Positions 32,197 to 42,902 of a stretch of DNA of 64,000 bases are shown piece by piece (the first letter of the stretch is position 1; every line of letters begins with the position of its first letter). A model generated the notes under the pieces. That model was not told the origin of the DNA. It saw only the letters and a list, made by a program, of their open reading frames with translations, and made no database searches. The position numbers and the translations under genes are program-made. Origin of the DNA: Tilletiopsis washingtonensis (lineage: Eukaryota > Basidiomycota > Exobasidiomycetes > Entylomatales); assembly GCF_003144115.1 (NCBI RefSeq), contig NW_020312008.1, positions 152,477-216,476 on the forward strand, written 5' to 3'.

Positions 32197-33787
32197 ATGC
32201 ACTCTCTCCCGCCGCGACCGGCTTTTGCTGGCGCATCGTCCGCGGCCTCGTCTTCGCGCGAAGGAGCTGCATCGCGGGTGCAGCGGCGCTCTGCCTCGCC
32301 CTCTCGCGACCGCAACTCCTCTCGCTCCGACGCCGAGTCGTCCTCGTCAGCGCTGCGTCTTGCGCTGCCATCGCGGCCGCCCGCCGACACCACCTATGCG
32401 CGGCCCGAGCGCGTCGCCTTCTTCTCCTACGGCCCTGCGCGCGAGCTGCGCTTCGACAGCTCGGCCAAGCGGCGCTTCCGCGAGCCGCCCACTGGCGTTG
32501 ATCTGGGCCACCGCTTTGGCGCTGCCGTGTGGCGCGAGGAGCAGGTGTGTCCCGCCGTGGCGCTGCGCTACTCACCCGCTGATGAAAGGCTGTCTGCAGA
32601 ACGAGCATCTCGACTCGCTCATCGAGACACTGCAGCGCCTGCCGTCCAGCTCCACACGGCCGCATCCACTGCTTGAAGCACGCGTGGTGACATGGCGAGG
32701 CATGATGACGCGGCTATGTTCAGCGTGGCACGAGCGCTCGAGCGACTATCCCAAGGGCTGGGAGATGAATGTGCAGCGTGTGAGTGTGAATAGGGTGAGG
32801 CTGGTTATGCATGGGCTCATGTGGCGTCACCCAGGTCGGAGACACGCTGTACATCGAGGAAGTCGTCACTGCAGCCTCTCTTGCCGACAAGGCGGCGCAT
32901 GCAAACAACGAGCGGCAGAGGACAATGGCGTACCACGGCTATGCATTCGAGAGCTTCTGCACTGCGCCTCTGTCCGACGACAAGACCTCTGCTCAGCCCG
33001 ACGCAGACGGCTGGAGCGGCGACGTCAACACCAACGAGCAGTGGTGCGAGATTGTGCGGACGTCGCTCGGCGGACATGGCGTCTTGATAGGTGGAGAGAC
33101 GGACTGTGTCATTGAGTCGCATGGTGGAAATGAGGCGGAGGGCGTGGAGCTCAAGACGTCGATGGTGCTGCGCAATCAGCGCGACGAGGTGCGCTTTGAG
33201 AAGAAGATGCTGCGCTTCTGTGAGTCGGGCCGTCTGTGCATGCTGCTGCTTGCTGCTGAGCGCTCGCCATAGACATGCAGGCCTTCCTGCTTGGCATTCC
33301 GAACGTATTCGTTGGCTTTCGCGATCATCAGGGCAAGCTGCAGGTGCGTGTCCAGCTGCCGCAGCTGCTTGTGGCTCCGGCTCATCCCTCGCCCAGTCGA
33401 CGCACCGCTTCCGCACGCTCGAGATGCCGCGTCTCGTGCGCAACAAGGTGTGTTTCTCTGCAGATGCCTGCCTGCCTCTCTGTTCACACGTCGCAGCCAC
33501 ACGCCTGGCATCCCTCGCAAGGCCTCTCCTTTGGCGCCGAGATCCTCTCCTTCCTCGAGCTGCACATACCTTCGCAAGAAGCATCGTCATCCGACCCGGC
33601 CATCTGGCGTCTCTCCTTCGACGCGCCCTTCACGCACGTGCAGCTGCGCCAGCTGGAGGCACACGAGGTCAAGACACTCTCGCAGGACGACGGCCCGGCG
33701 CGTGTGGGCTTTCTCAAGCGCGAGCACTATGCTTGGCTCCGTGCTGAGCTAGACAAGCGTCAGGAACGCAGCAGTGCAAATGCATAG
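32197..33787 (+). CDS. RAI1: Rai1/DXO decapping exonuclease family protein
   Basis: Six exons (32197-32544, 32600-32779, 32835-33219, 33273-33343, 33397-33447, 33497-33787), 441 residues; introns 49-55 nt. Rai1/DXO enzymes remove incomplete or non-canonical caps from mRNA, and in yeast Rai1 stabilises the nuclear exonuclease Rat1. Family landmarks are EPPTGVDLGHRF, VVTWRGMMTRL, DTLYIEEV, YHGYAFES (usually YxGYKFE), GETDCV near residues 263-268, VELKTSM near 280-286, and YMQAFLLGIPNVFVGFRDHQGKL. The acidic residues of the metal site (E264, D266, E281) and the Lys of ELKT are present, so activity is likely. The first 60 residues are Ser/Arg-rich and probably unstructured. The start is the first ATG in the open frame after the short promoter. 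Confidence 0.95.
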
Positions 33788-36620
33788 CTCAAGCTATTCG
33801 TTTCAGAGTGATCGCTGCTGCCTCGATGTTGCTGCGCTAGCATGGCCATGTCTGCTCTGCTGGCATTGCGCTACGTACCTGCGTGTCAAGCGCGACGGAA
33901 GCACGGAAGCAGATGTGCCTGCCACACGCGCGACCACGCCCTTGAGCTCTGGGTCTGCCAGACACCGGGACCTGTCGACCCTACAGTAGCGTGTCATGGC
34001 TGCACGCGGGGGACAGCCGCGAAGATGAGTCGCTGCCGAGGCTCTCTCGAACGTCAGATGCGTGGCCCTGCTCCCGTATTCACGCATCTGCGTTCTCATT
34101 TCCTCTGCAAGGCGCTGAGCGTGGGCCCCAGGGGTCGCTCTGCCTTCGGAGTCGCGGCGGCATGATGGATGACAGCCTGCCGACTCGGAGCCGCAGGCGG
34201 CACGAGTTGGCCCTTGAGGCGCCACAATTTGCGCGCGAGAAGGGCCTCCTCGAGCCTTGGCGGACCCTTGGGTCAGCATGGAGGAGCATCTCTCTGCGGG
34301 CTGCGCGGTGTGGACAGGCCGGCGTCGGCCCGACGCCAGGGAGCAGCCGTCTGAGCTAAGATCTGCAATGCGTCCGTCTGCCTCTCCGACGTCGTCTGAG
34401 CTCGGAGCGGCAGTGTCGCTGTGGGGACGAGTCAGGGTCGAGGTGGCGTTCCATCCATGCGTGCACCTCTGCGGCAGCTACGTGCTGACAGCCAAGGCAG
34501 CCGTGCTGAATTTGAGGACGCGCATCGGGCCTACCCCACCCTCGACGCATGACGGGAGCAGCGGCGGCACGGAGCTGCGAATCTTGCCGAGCGCGGCACC
34601 GCCTCGACGCGGACAGGTCAAGGGAGCCAAGCTGGAAGCGACACCTGCTCGCTGCACCCTGCAGGCGCGGTATGCGGAAGAGCTGCGGCATGTCAGGCGG
34701 AGTGGCAGCGTGCAGCGGGAAGAGCGGCGTGGGCGAGCGGCGCACGCAGAGCATCGGGGCGTCTCGCCGAGTGCACACGCTTTTCCCACCCCAATCGCGT
34801 GACATGACGCTGTCAAGGGCCGCTGCGAGGGCAAGGCGGAGGCTCGGCAGCATACGCTGCATGCAGCATGCAGACAGCACCTAGTCGTGCCGAGGCATAA
34901 TCCCTTCCACCGCGAGCGCGGGGAGACCCCGTGGGGCATGGCGCCGCGTGTTGCACGCACGGCGCCGCCACCGACCCCAGCACCCTGTCGCGTTTCCCTT
35001 GGCAGCGGCACGTCGGCAGCCGAGCAGCACGGCGGATCTCTCGCACAGCCCGCACACGATGCGCTCCCGCCTCCGCAGACGCAGGTCGCTCGCCAGCCTG
35101 CTCGGCGAGAATGCGGCGGAGTGGTGGGGCCCCAGGTCGTCGCATGCAGCACCAGTTTGTAGCGGACGGGCATCGACGGTGCTCGGCCCCATGGCGGGCG
35201 AACGGGGCGACAGAGAGACCCCGGACCGAGCAAGAGCGCGCGGAGAGGCCGCGTCGATTTGCCACCTCGCCTCGAGCGACATCGATCCCACCGCAGTCGC
35301 CGCGGCAGGCTGACGGTGGCGCCGCAGCTCTGGGAGCAAGCAGGCGAGGGCGCAAGGCGCTATTTCGCACGGCCATGTGCCACGCTGCGTAGCCTGGGCG
35401 CAGCGCCGTGCGGGGCTGGGTGCGACACCGCTCCACACCATCGAGGACGGCGGAGACGCGAGAGAGAGGAGCAGCAGTTCTGCGTCACGCGGACGCGTCG
35501 CTGCGCTCGGCTGCGAGAGGAGGCACTTCACCCGTCTTGCACGGCCCGCCGGCGCTTCGGCTCGGCCGGGCGCACCGTCGGCCCGCACGCCGCACCGCCC
35601 GCCGGCGGAGCCAGCGCACCGGGCAGCGGCCGAGTGTGCGGCACGGCGGGCGTGCGGCATCATCGCCGGGCAGGAGAGCAAGGCGGTGTCGGTGCCGCTC
35701 CCGCCGCCGCCGCCCTCACCGCCGCCGCGCGCCTGCTCTCATCACTGCGCGGCGCAGACTGCCATCCGCCGCCGCCGCCCTTCATTCCAGCTTTCTTTGC
35801 ACGGCTCGACGGCGCCGGTGCGCTGCTTAGCGGTGCCTTATTGGAGTTCTCGGTGCGCTGAAAGACGAGTGCGAGAGGCGAGCGGAAGCAAAGAGGGAGC
35901 GGGAGCGGGCAGCAGGAGAGCTGGCGGCACCGCATGCCGCCGCACCCTCGACGGCGGCGTTTCCGCGAGTCGAGACTCAGCCTGCAGCAGCAGCAGGGCA
36001 CAGCAGCGGCAGCGCAGCAGCATCTCAGCCGCGTCACTCCGCGTGACCTTGAGCGGCTGCGCAGCGGCGGAGAAGCCCTGTTTGCGTTAGCGCGCTCCAC
36101 GACGGAGCGGCACGCGGCACGCCGCCGCGGCGACATGAGCGCAGCGCGCGCGCCAACTCGTACTCCGCCCCCAGAGAGCGGCGCTGCAATGCGACGCTGC
36201 CGTTGGACCCGCTGCGGCGGCGCTTTTGCACCGCCGACGAGGGCACAACACCAGCATGCAGCAGCAGCGCCTCCTCCAGGCACCGAGCTGCTCGCCTGAG
36301 GCCGCCGTAGCGCCGCGCTACGCAGGGCGTCAGGCGAGAGGAAAGAGAGAAGGTCGCGCGCGCGGACCGCCGTGGCGTGGCGCGCCATTCCATCACGGCC
36401 GGCCCCTCGAGGCGCGAGTTCTGCCGCAAAGTGCTGCGAAAGTGCCCATCGGGGAGATGACACAGAGGCAGCCGCCGCGGCAGCGCAGCACTTTGACGCA
36501 GCGGCCGATCAGCGGCGAGATCTGCCGCGTATAAGACGCGCACTCCCCCGCACCCTTCTCGCCCACCCCGCAACCACCCCGCAAACACACCCCGCACTCG
36601 CCACCACACAGCACACAAGC
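33788..36620. other. Long GC-rich intergenic region
   Basis: About 2.8 kb without a supported gene. It contains the Rai1 3' flank and the transporter promoter. Open frames in several phases are Arg/Ala/Gly-rich and share no motif with known families. GCCGCC runs occur near 35700-35780. A TATAAG box lies at 36530. Confidence 0.5.
36530..36535 (+). promoter_or_regulatory. TATA-like box upstream of MFS transporter
   Basis: TATAAG lies 91 bases before the transporter ATG; the leader between them is CACC-rich. The position suits a fungal TATA box. Confidence 0.5.
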
Positions 36621-38829
36621 ATGGCCGGCGACCGCATGCCCTCCGTCGAGGACAAGACGCCCAGCATCGAGGAGAAGCAGGCCACGTACGCGCACACGGC
36701 CGACGCCGAGACGGGCTACTCGGACAAGGAGCGTCCCGTCGACCTCACCAAGCCCAACGTCGAGGGCCGCCTGCGCAACCCGCTCAGCGGCGTGCCGCGC
36801 CAGACGCTGCTGCGCGATGTCGACGCCTTTGTTGCCGAGAAGGGCATCGAGGAGGAGCGCGAGCTCTTCCACAAGGCCGCCCTCGTCGCGCAGAGCCCGA
36901 CGCGCTACAACGACCTCGACATGCTCGACGACGCCGACCGCAACATCCTCGAGCGCGAGCAGACGCACCGGTGAGTCAGTCAGGTCAGGCTCTGCACTGC
37001 GGCGGCTGACACGCCACACAGCTGGTCTCACCCTGTGACGCTCTACGTGACGATCCTCATCTGCTCCGTCGGTGCTGCCACGCAGGGCTGGGATCAGACG
37101 GGCTCCAACGGCGCCAACCTCTCGTTTCCCGCCGAGTTCTCGCTGGCCGGCACGGAGCGCGGCGAGTGGCTCGTTGGCGTGAGTAGAGGCGGTGTGCAGC
37201 GTTTTGGACCTAGTGGGCTAACATTCGGACCGCAGCTCATCAACGCCGCGCCGTACATCGCGTCGGCTGTGTTCGGCTGCTGGCTCTCGGACCCGCTCAA
37301 CAACTTCTTCGGCCGCCGCGGCACCATCTTCATCACGGCACTCATCCTCATCGCCACGCCCATCGCCTCTGGCTTCACGCACTCGTGGCAGACGCTCTTC
37401 GTCGTGCGACTCATCCTCGGCATCGGCATGGGCGCCAAGGGCGCCACTGTCCCGATCTTCGCCGCCGAGAACAGCCCGACGACGATCCGCGGCGCACTCG
37501 TCATGAGCTGGCAGCTGTGGACAGCTTTCGGCGTGAGTTGCACAGCTCCACGCAGAAAGCGGAGCGCGCGCGCGCCAAAGTCTTGCGCTGACTTGACTCC
37601 TTGACAGATCTTCCTGGGCTTCTGCGCCAACGCCGCAGTCATCGACACCGGCGCAATCGCATGGAGACTGCAGCTGGGCTCGGCCTTCATCCCTGCCGTG
37701 CCGCTGGCCCTCGGCATCTTCTTCGTGCCCGAGTCGCCCCGCTGGCTGATGAAGAAGAACCGCTATCAGGAGGCGTACAAGTCGCTGTGCCGCCTGCGCT
37801 TCACTCGCCTGCAGGCTGCGCGCGATCTCTACTACATCCACGTCCAGCTCGAGGAGGAGAAGAAGATCATCCAGGGCGCCTCGTACATTCAGCGCTTCAC
37901 CGAGCTCTTCACGATCCCGCGTGTGCGCCGCGCCACGCTCGCCGCCTCGACGGTCATGCTCGGCCAGCAGATGTGCGGCATCAACAGTGAGTGTGCTCTG
38001 TCTTTCGTCGTTGTTCTCACGCTCACACACACGCGCCAGTCATTGCATTCTACAGCTCGACCGTCTTCGTGCAGGCCGGCTCGACTGAACGCCAGGCGCT
38101 CTATGCCTCCATCGGCTTCGGCGCTGTCAACTTCGTCTTTGCCTTCCCCGCCCTCATCACCATCGACCGCTTTGGACGTCGTTCGCTCCTTCTGTTCGCC
38201 TTCCCGTTCATGGCCCTGACTCTGCTCGGCGCCGGCCTGTGCTTCCTGGCGCCCAACATGCCGAACCCGGACTACCCGGCGACCTCCGACCTCGCCGAGA
38301 TCGCGACTAAGGGCAAGCTCGCAGGCATCGCCCTCTTCATCTACATCTTCACGGCCTTCTACAGCACGTCCGAGGGCCCCGTGCCCTTCACGCTCAGCGC
38401 CGAGGTCTTCCCGCTCGCGCAGCGCGAGCAGGGCATGTCCTGGGCCGTCGCAACGTGCCTCTTCTGGGCAGCCGTGCTTAGCATCACATTTCCAAGAATG
38501 TTATCGCAGATGATGCCCGTCGGCGCCTTCTGCTTCTACGCTGGCCTCAACGTCATCGCCCTCGTGCTCGTAAGTCGTCCCTTCCACACACGTCTTGCGC
38601 CGCGGTGCTGACCCATCGCGTACCGCAGATCTTCTTCTTTGTGCCCGAGACGGCCGGCCGCTCGCTCGAGGAGCTCGACCAGGTCTTCAACATGCCGACG
38701 GCGACGTTCGCTCGCCACCAGGTGCGCCACAGCCTGCCGTACTTCTTCAAGCGCTTCGTGTGCTTCAACAAGAACGCCAAGCCCGTGCCGCTCTACAAGA
38801 CCGACGACGGCCAGGAGTTCCTCGGCTGA
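36621..38829 (+). CDS. MFS sugar transporter (SP family)
   Basis: Six exons (36621-36970, 37022-37178, 37236-37532, 37608-37986, 38040-38569, 38629-38829), 637 residues. It is a proton-coupled sugar or polyol carrier of the plasma membrane by family. About 115 hydrophilic residues precede the first membrane helix; then about twelve helices follow, with [24 protein letters not shown] (the GRR loop), [67 protein letters not shown], and [18 protein letters not shown] at the end. These are standard sugar-porter motifs, including the PESPR and PETKG-like (here PETAGR) ends of the two halves. The subgroup with SNGANLSFP and WLSDPLN is fungal; the exact substrate is not clear. The long cytosolic N-terminus may carry regulatory phosphosites. 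Confidence 0.93.
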
Positions 38830-39192
38830 GCCGTGTCTCTTGCGACGCTCTGGCGCTCTCGCGTGTGCGCCGCTCGCTTCTCCGTCACGCGTCACTGGCC
38901 GCTCCTGTCTCTTGCGCCTCTGCTCCATACCCCTTCCGCTCCGCTCTCTTGTCTGCGGCTAGACTGTGCGGCACGCCGCTTCTGTCCCCGCCCCTTGTTC
39001 CCTGACGCGACGCTTCCAATGAAGATTGACAAGCTGATACATTAGTGAGGCACGAGAAGGAAGTAGTACAGGTAGCCGCGCTTCGCAGCGGGTGGGCGGG
39101 CCTCGTGCAGCAGCGAGGGCCCGTCGATGAGGAAACTTAGGAGCAGAGAGCGTGGGAAATAGAGACATGCGAGGCGGACGCGCGAGGCTACT
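38830..39192. other. Convergent 3' intergenic region
   Basis: About 360 bases between facing stop codons of the transporter and the acyltransferase. No gene or repeat is seen. Confidence 0.55.
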
Positions 39193-41086
39193 CTACTTCG
39201 CGGCGGCGAGCTTGGCCTTGCTCGCCTCGACGAGCTCGGCTGCGGCGTCCTGGAAGGCCTTGCATATCTCGCGAGGCAGGCGCTGCAGCGACGGCACGTC
39301 GTCGCACGAGACGGCGAGCGAGAACTCGTCGGCGTACGAGATCATGCCGATGCTCAGCGTCGACTTGCCCGGCGAGCTCGGCGGCAGCACGTGGTAGGAG
39401 AAGGCCTCGTGCTCGCCGAACTTGACGGGCTTCGGCGGGCCGGGCACATTTGTCGCCACGCTGTACTCGCGATAGGTGCGCTCGAAGAACCACTGCCAGC
39501 CGAGCCAATTCGGCAGGAAGAGGGCACGGTGCTTCGAGACCCAACCGAAGGACGTGTACCAGATGTTCGGCCAGTGCGAGCGCTTGATGCGCCCCATCTC
39601 GCGATTCACCTGCTCGAGCTGCTTCTCGAAGGGCACGTCCTTCGGATCGTGGAAGGCGAACCAGGCAATTGCACCGGTCGTAAAGTTCGAAAGCTCCCAG
39701 TTGCCCGGCGGGCGCTTGGAGATCGGCACAAAGATGGCCGTGCGCTTGTCCTTGATGGGGCCGTTCTCGGTGCGCTCGGCGGCCAGACGCAGCGCACGCG
39801 AAAGGATGGCGCAGGCCACGTCGTTGAGGCTGAGGTTGAGCTGCTTGTCGGGGTTCGAGAAGGCCTTGCGCACGAGCTTGATGTTGTCCATCGTGATGCC
39901 CTCGCTGTGGTGGTAGAGGCGGCCCGGCGCACGCGGCTTCTCCGGGTACTCGAACGCCTTGCGTGGCCGAGTCCAGAGGCCGCGGGCCGTGTGGAAGCCG
40001 TGCTTCGTCGTGCCCCAAAGCGTCGGCTTGATGTTGCGCTGGCCGGGCTTCTTCTGCTCGCCGCTGTTCGTCTTGCGGTCGAACTGCGCCTGGATGTCGG
40101 CGACGGGCCGGTCGCTGGCGAGCGAGCCGAGCGCCGTGTGGTACGACATGATCATGCCCTGTCCGTCCGACACGGCGTGGTGCACCTTGACGATGAGGGC
40201 ACTCTGTGCGCCCTCGGCCGTGTTGAGGCCACGCACGGCCAGCGCCTCCCACAGCGGCTTGCTGTAGTCAAAGTGCCGCGAGAGAAACTTGCCAGCGACG
40301 GCAAAGAGCGCCGCCTCGTCGCCGCCGTCGGGGCACTGCTCTACGATCTCGATGTTGTCGCGCACGTGGAAGTCATCCGCGTACACCCAGCGTGCCGGCC
40401 GGAAGAGGCTGCCGGCCTTGATGCTGTGCGAGAAGCGCGTGCGCCTGCCACGCCGGTCCTCCTCGGTGATGTTGCGCTTCGGAGGCGCCTCGCCCTTGCG
40501 CTCGGCGGAACGGCGAGCCTTCTCCTCACGGCCGGCACGCCGCGGGTCGAGCTCGACGCGGTAGCCAAACTTCGGGTAGCTCGTGGCCAGCCGCTCAAAG
40601 AAGCGGTAGATGGTGTCGTCGTCGAGCGCGGTGCGGAAGAGGTACATGGAGTAGCACACCGTCGAGTACCGGTCGTTCTCCATCAGCAGCGCGAGATTGT
40701 CGATGCCAGTCACTGCGGCCGGTCAGCACTTGCGCGAGGGGCCAGACATGGCGCGACTCACGGGGGTAGACACGGCCTTTCTTGTCCAGATTCGGCGCTG
40801 CGGAAGATCCAGACTTCTCAGTCTTCGGCTCGTGCGCAGCCGCAAGCGTCTGGTGATCGTCGCTCTGCTGGCGGGCTGCCGGTGCAACTGCCGGCTTTGG
40901 CTTCTCAGACTCGACGGGCGCCTGCGACACAGGCCGTGACTTGGCAGCAGGCTTCTCGCGAGGTGCGGCGTGGGCAGCAGGCTTCTCGCTGGGCGCAGAC
41001 TGGCCCTGCTGCTTGGCGAGCTGGGCACGCAGCGCAGCGCCCTGCTCGGCGGCGCTGCCGCGTGTGTGTGTCGGCTTGCTAGGCAT
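39193..41086 (-). CDS. Wax ester synthase/diacylglycerol acyltransferase (WS/DGAT) family protein
   Basis: Two exons (40762-41086, 39193-40712; 49-nt intron), 614 residues. WS/DGAT enzymes join acyl-CoA to fatty alcohols or diacylglycerol. The catalytic HHxxxDG motif is intact (VHHAVSDGQG, about residues 285-294). Other family blocks are NLALLMENDRYSTVCYSMYLF near the start of exon 2, RHFDYSKPLWEALAVRGL, LNDVACAILSRALR, IFVPISKRPPGNWELSNFTTGAIAWF and VATNVPGPPKPVKF. The first 108 residues, from exon 1, are disordered, with Glu-Lys-Pro-Ala repeats. No clear transmembrane helix is seen. The start codon shares its A with the stop codon of a 108-codon ORF just upstream (TAATG), leaving no room for its own promoter. 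The conserved domain starts only after the intron, so the N-terminal model is less sure than the enzyme call. Confidence 0.85.
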
Positions 41087-41412
41087 TACGAGAAACGGCG
41101 CTGTGGCTCAGCGTGTCCGTGTGCGGAGGGTGTGCGCGAGGCGCTCGGCGACGAGGCGGCGCTGTGGCTGTTGAGCTCAGGATGCGAGGCGAGGTAGGCA
41201 CGCTTAACGTCTTCAGACGTGCGTGGGCTGCCGACCGGCTCGTGCTCGTAGCGGGCACAGGCGGCGGCCGAGGTGGTGGGCTGGTGGTAGTGGCGCACAC
41301 GCGTCGAGGTGACGGGAGCGTGCTTGTCGGCGGGGTGCGGCTTGGGCTGCTCGGCAGACGGAGAGGAGCGCGACTTGCTGCCGAAGATGGGGAGCGAGGA
41401 GAAGAGGCCCAT
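41086..41412 (-). CDS. Small 108-residue ORF overlapping the WS/DGAT start (possible first cistron)
   Basis: One exon, 108 residues beginning MGLFSSLPIFGSK. Codons end mainly in G or C, like real genes here, and the frame is open from the first ATG after the likely promoter. MGLFSS fits an N-myristoylation signal (Gly2, Ser6), so membrane attachment is possible. The rest is Ser/Pro/His-rich, with one helical stretch (SEDVKRAYLASHPELNSH). I do not recognise the family. Its TAA stop overlaps the ATG of the acyltransferase by one base. It may be a separate protein made from the same mRNA, a regulatory upstream ORF, or an N-terminal part joined by an intron I did not find. No consensus donor/acceptor pair that keeps frame was seen. 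Confidence 0.5.
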   Translation of the reverse strand: MGLFSSLPIFGSKSRSSPSAEQPKPHPADKHAPVTSTRVRHYHQPTTSAAACARYEHEPVGSPRTSEDVKRAYLASHPELNSHSAASSPSASRTPSAHGHAEPQRRFS

Positions 41413-42902
41413 GAGGCGGGGCGATGTGCGAAAGTCGGATGCTGGGACGCGAGACGGGTGCTAAATAAGAGCTGGGGCGCGAGACAGGTGGCTGGCTTGG
41501 CAGTGCAGGCGCGGAGATGAAAGCGGAAAGCATGGAAGCGGACATCGCTCGACGGCCCGGCGCTTTTGTGGGTCCAGCGAGCGTCAGCGAGCATCACACA
41601 GCAGATACTGCGCAGCCAGACGCTCTCAGGCAGCGGCACGCGGGTCCAGCGGTGCAAGATGCGAGCGCAGCGCAGCGGCCGCGGATGAGCAGGCGAGTCG
41701 GCTGACGCCTCCACCTCGGCCCAGATCGCGTGCCCGCGCAGGTCCGCTGCCTCTCCTCGGCTCCCTTTCCGCTGCGCTGCACGGCGATGCGCGATGGCGA
41801 TCTTGCCCTCGAAATCTTGCGGCAGAAGGCCGCAGGGCCGCAGGCGCAGCAGCGCAGCGCGGCACGTTCTGCAGCGAGTCGCCGCGACGTGCGCCACACG
41901 CCGCGGCACTCGACGCGCTGAAAGCGCCGCGCCGCCGATCATCCGGCGCGCGCCTCGCTGCCGATGCGGCACCACGTTCCGGCTGCCGGCTCGCGTGCTG
42001 GCCGGGCAAGTTTTCGCCTCCTCTCCCTGCTCTCCTTGCTGCGCATGACGAGCTTGCGATAGCACGGCTCGCGGCGGCGGCCGCGCACCTGCAAAGCCAA
42101 CGGCTCTGGCATATCGCGACCGCGGCTGAGCGCAGCGCACGCACGTGGTGGCGCTGCACAGGGGGCGAGGACGCTGCCACGTCGCCTCGAAAGGCACTCG
42201 TATCTCTCACGAGCGCGCTGCCGTCAAGCCATTCCGACGGGCATGCGCATCGGCAACGATGCGCAGCTCCGGCGCAGGTCCAGCTCGAGTCAGCGCACCG
42301 ATGCTCGCCGAAGCTTCGGCGCACAAAGCTGTACCGCGGCAGAAGGTGGAGCGCGACGCAGCAAACTCCGGGTCAGCCGCAGTGAGGACCCTGTCCTCGG
42401 CGCAACGGAGAACAGGCCGCCTGCCTCGGCCACGCAAAACGTGCCGCTGCGCCGGTGCGCGTGCCTCGGCGTGGCGCTGGCGCCCTCGTGCTGGTGACGT
42501 TGCACGGCTGATCGCCGAGGCAGACCCTGGAGCACGCACGCCACGCTGCCCTGGGCTCATCGGTGCGCACTCGCTTGCACTCGCTCATTCGCTAGCACGC
42601 GCCTGCGAGAGACGGAAGATACATTCGCACGGAGGTTCGAGAAGACATAGGTCGGACGACTGCAGCGCGCTCGGATGTCGCGATGCTTGGGCGACAGCAA
42701 GACGGGCTTGTGGCAACGAAGAGGCGGAGCTGCAGAACGGAACTGACATGGCGTCGGAGAATCGGGAACCGTGTAGAGAGAGAGCCTAGACATGAGAGGG
42801 CGATCGCGTCGGGCGAGCAGTTTGAGGTAGCGCTGGACTCGCCAGTATTTCTTACTCGTGGGTGCCCATGCGGGCCCTGGCACGTGAAGGACTCCGGAGG
42901 AG
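41413..42902. other. Intergenic region upstream of the TAATG gene pair
   Basis: About 1.5 kb. A weak AT-rich element (CTAAATAAG, 41461-41469) lies 49 bases upstream of the MGLFSS start and is the only promoter-like element near it. The remainder is GC-rich with open but unconvincing frames. A GGTTCGAG string near 42636 is not part of a foldable tRNA. Confidence 0.45.

Noticed and set aside
39391-41082. A 563-codon plus-strand open frame
   Set aside because: It lies exactly antisense to the WS/DGAT coding exons. High G/C third positions remove stops from the opposite strand; the translation has no family motif.
41086-41412. An intron joining the 108-codon ORF to the acyltransferase frame
   Set aside because: GTAATG as donor with the acceptor at GCCGAGCAG gives the wrong phase; GTCTGA with CCTAG keeps phase, but the donor does not fit the donors used elsewhere. 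Not excluded, only unsupported.
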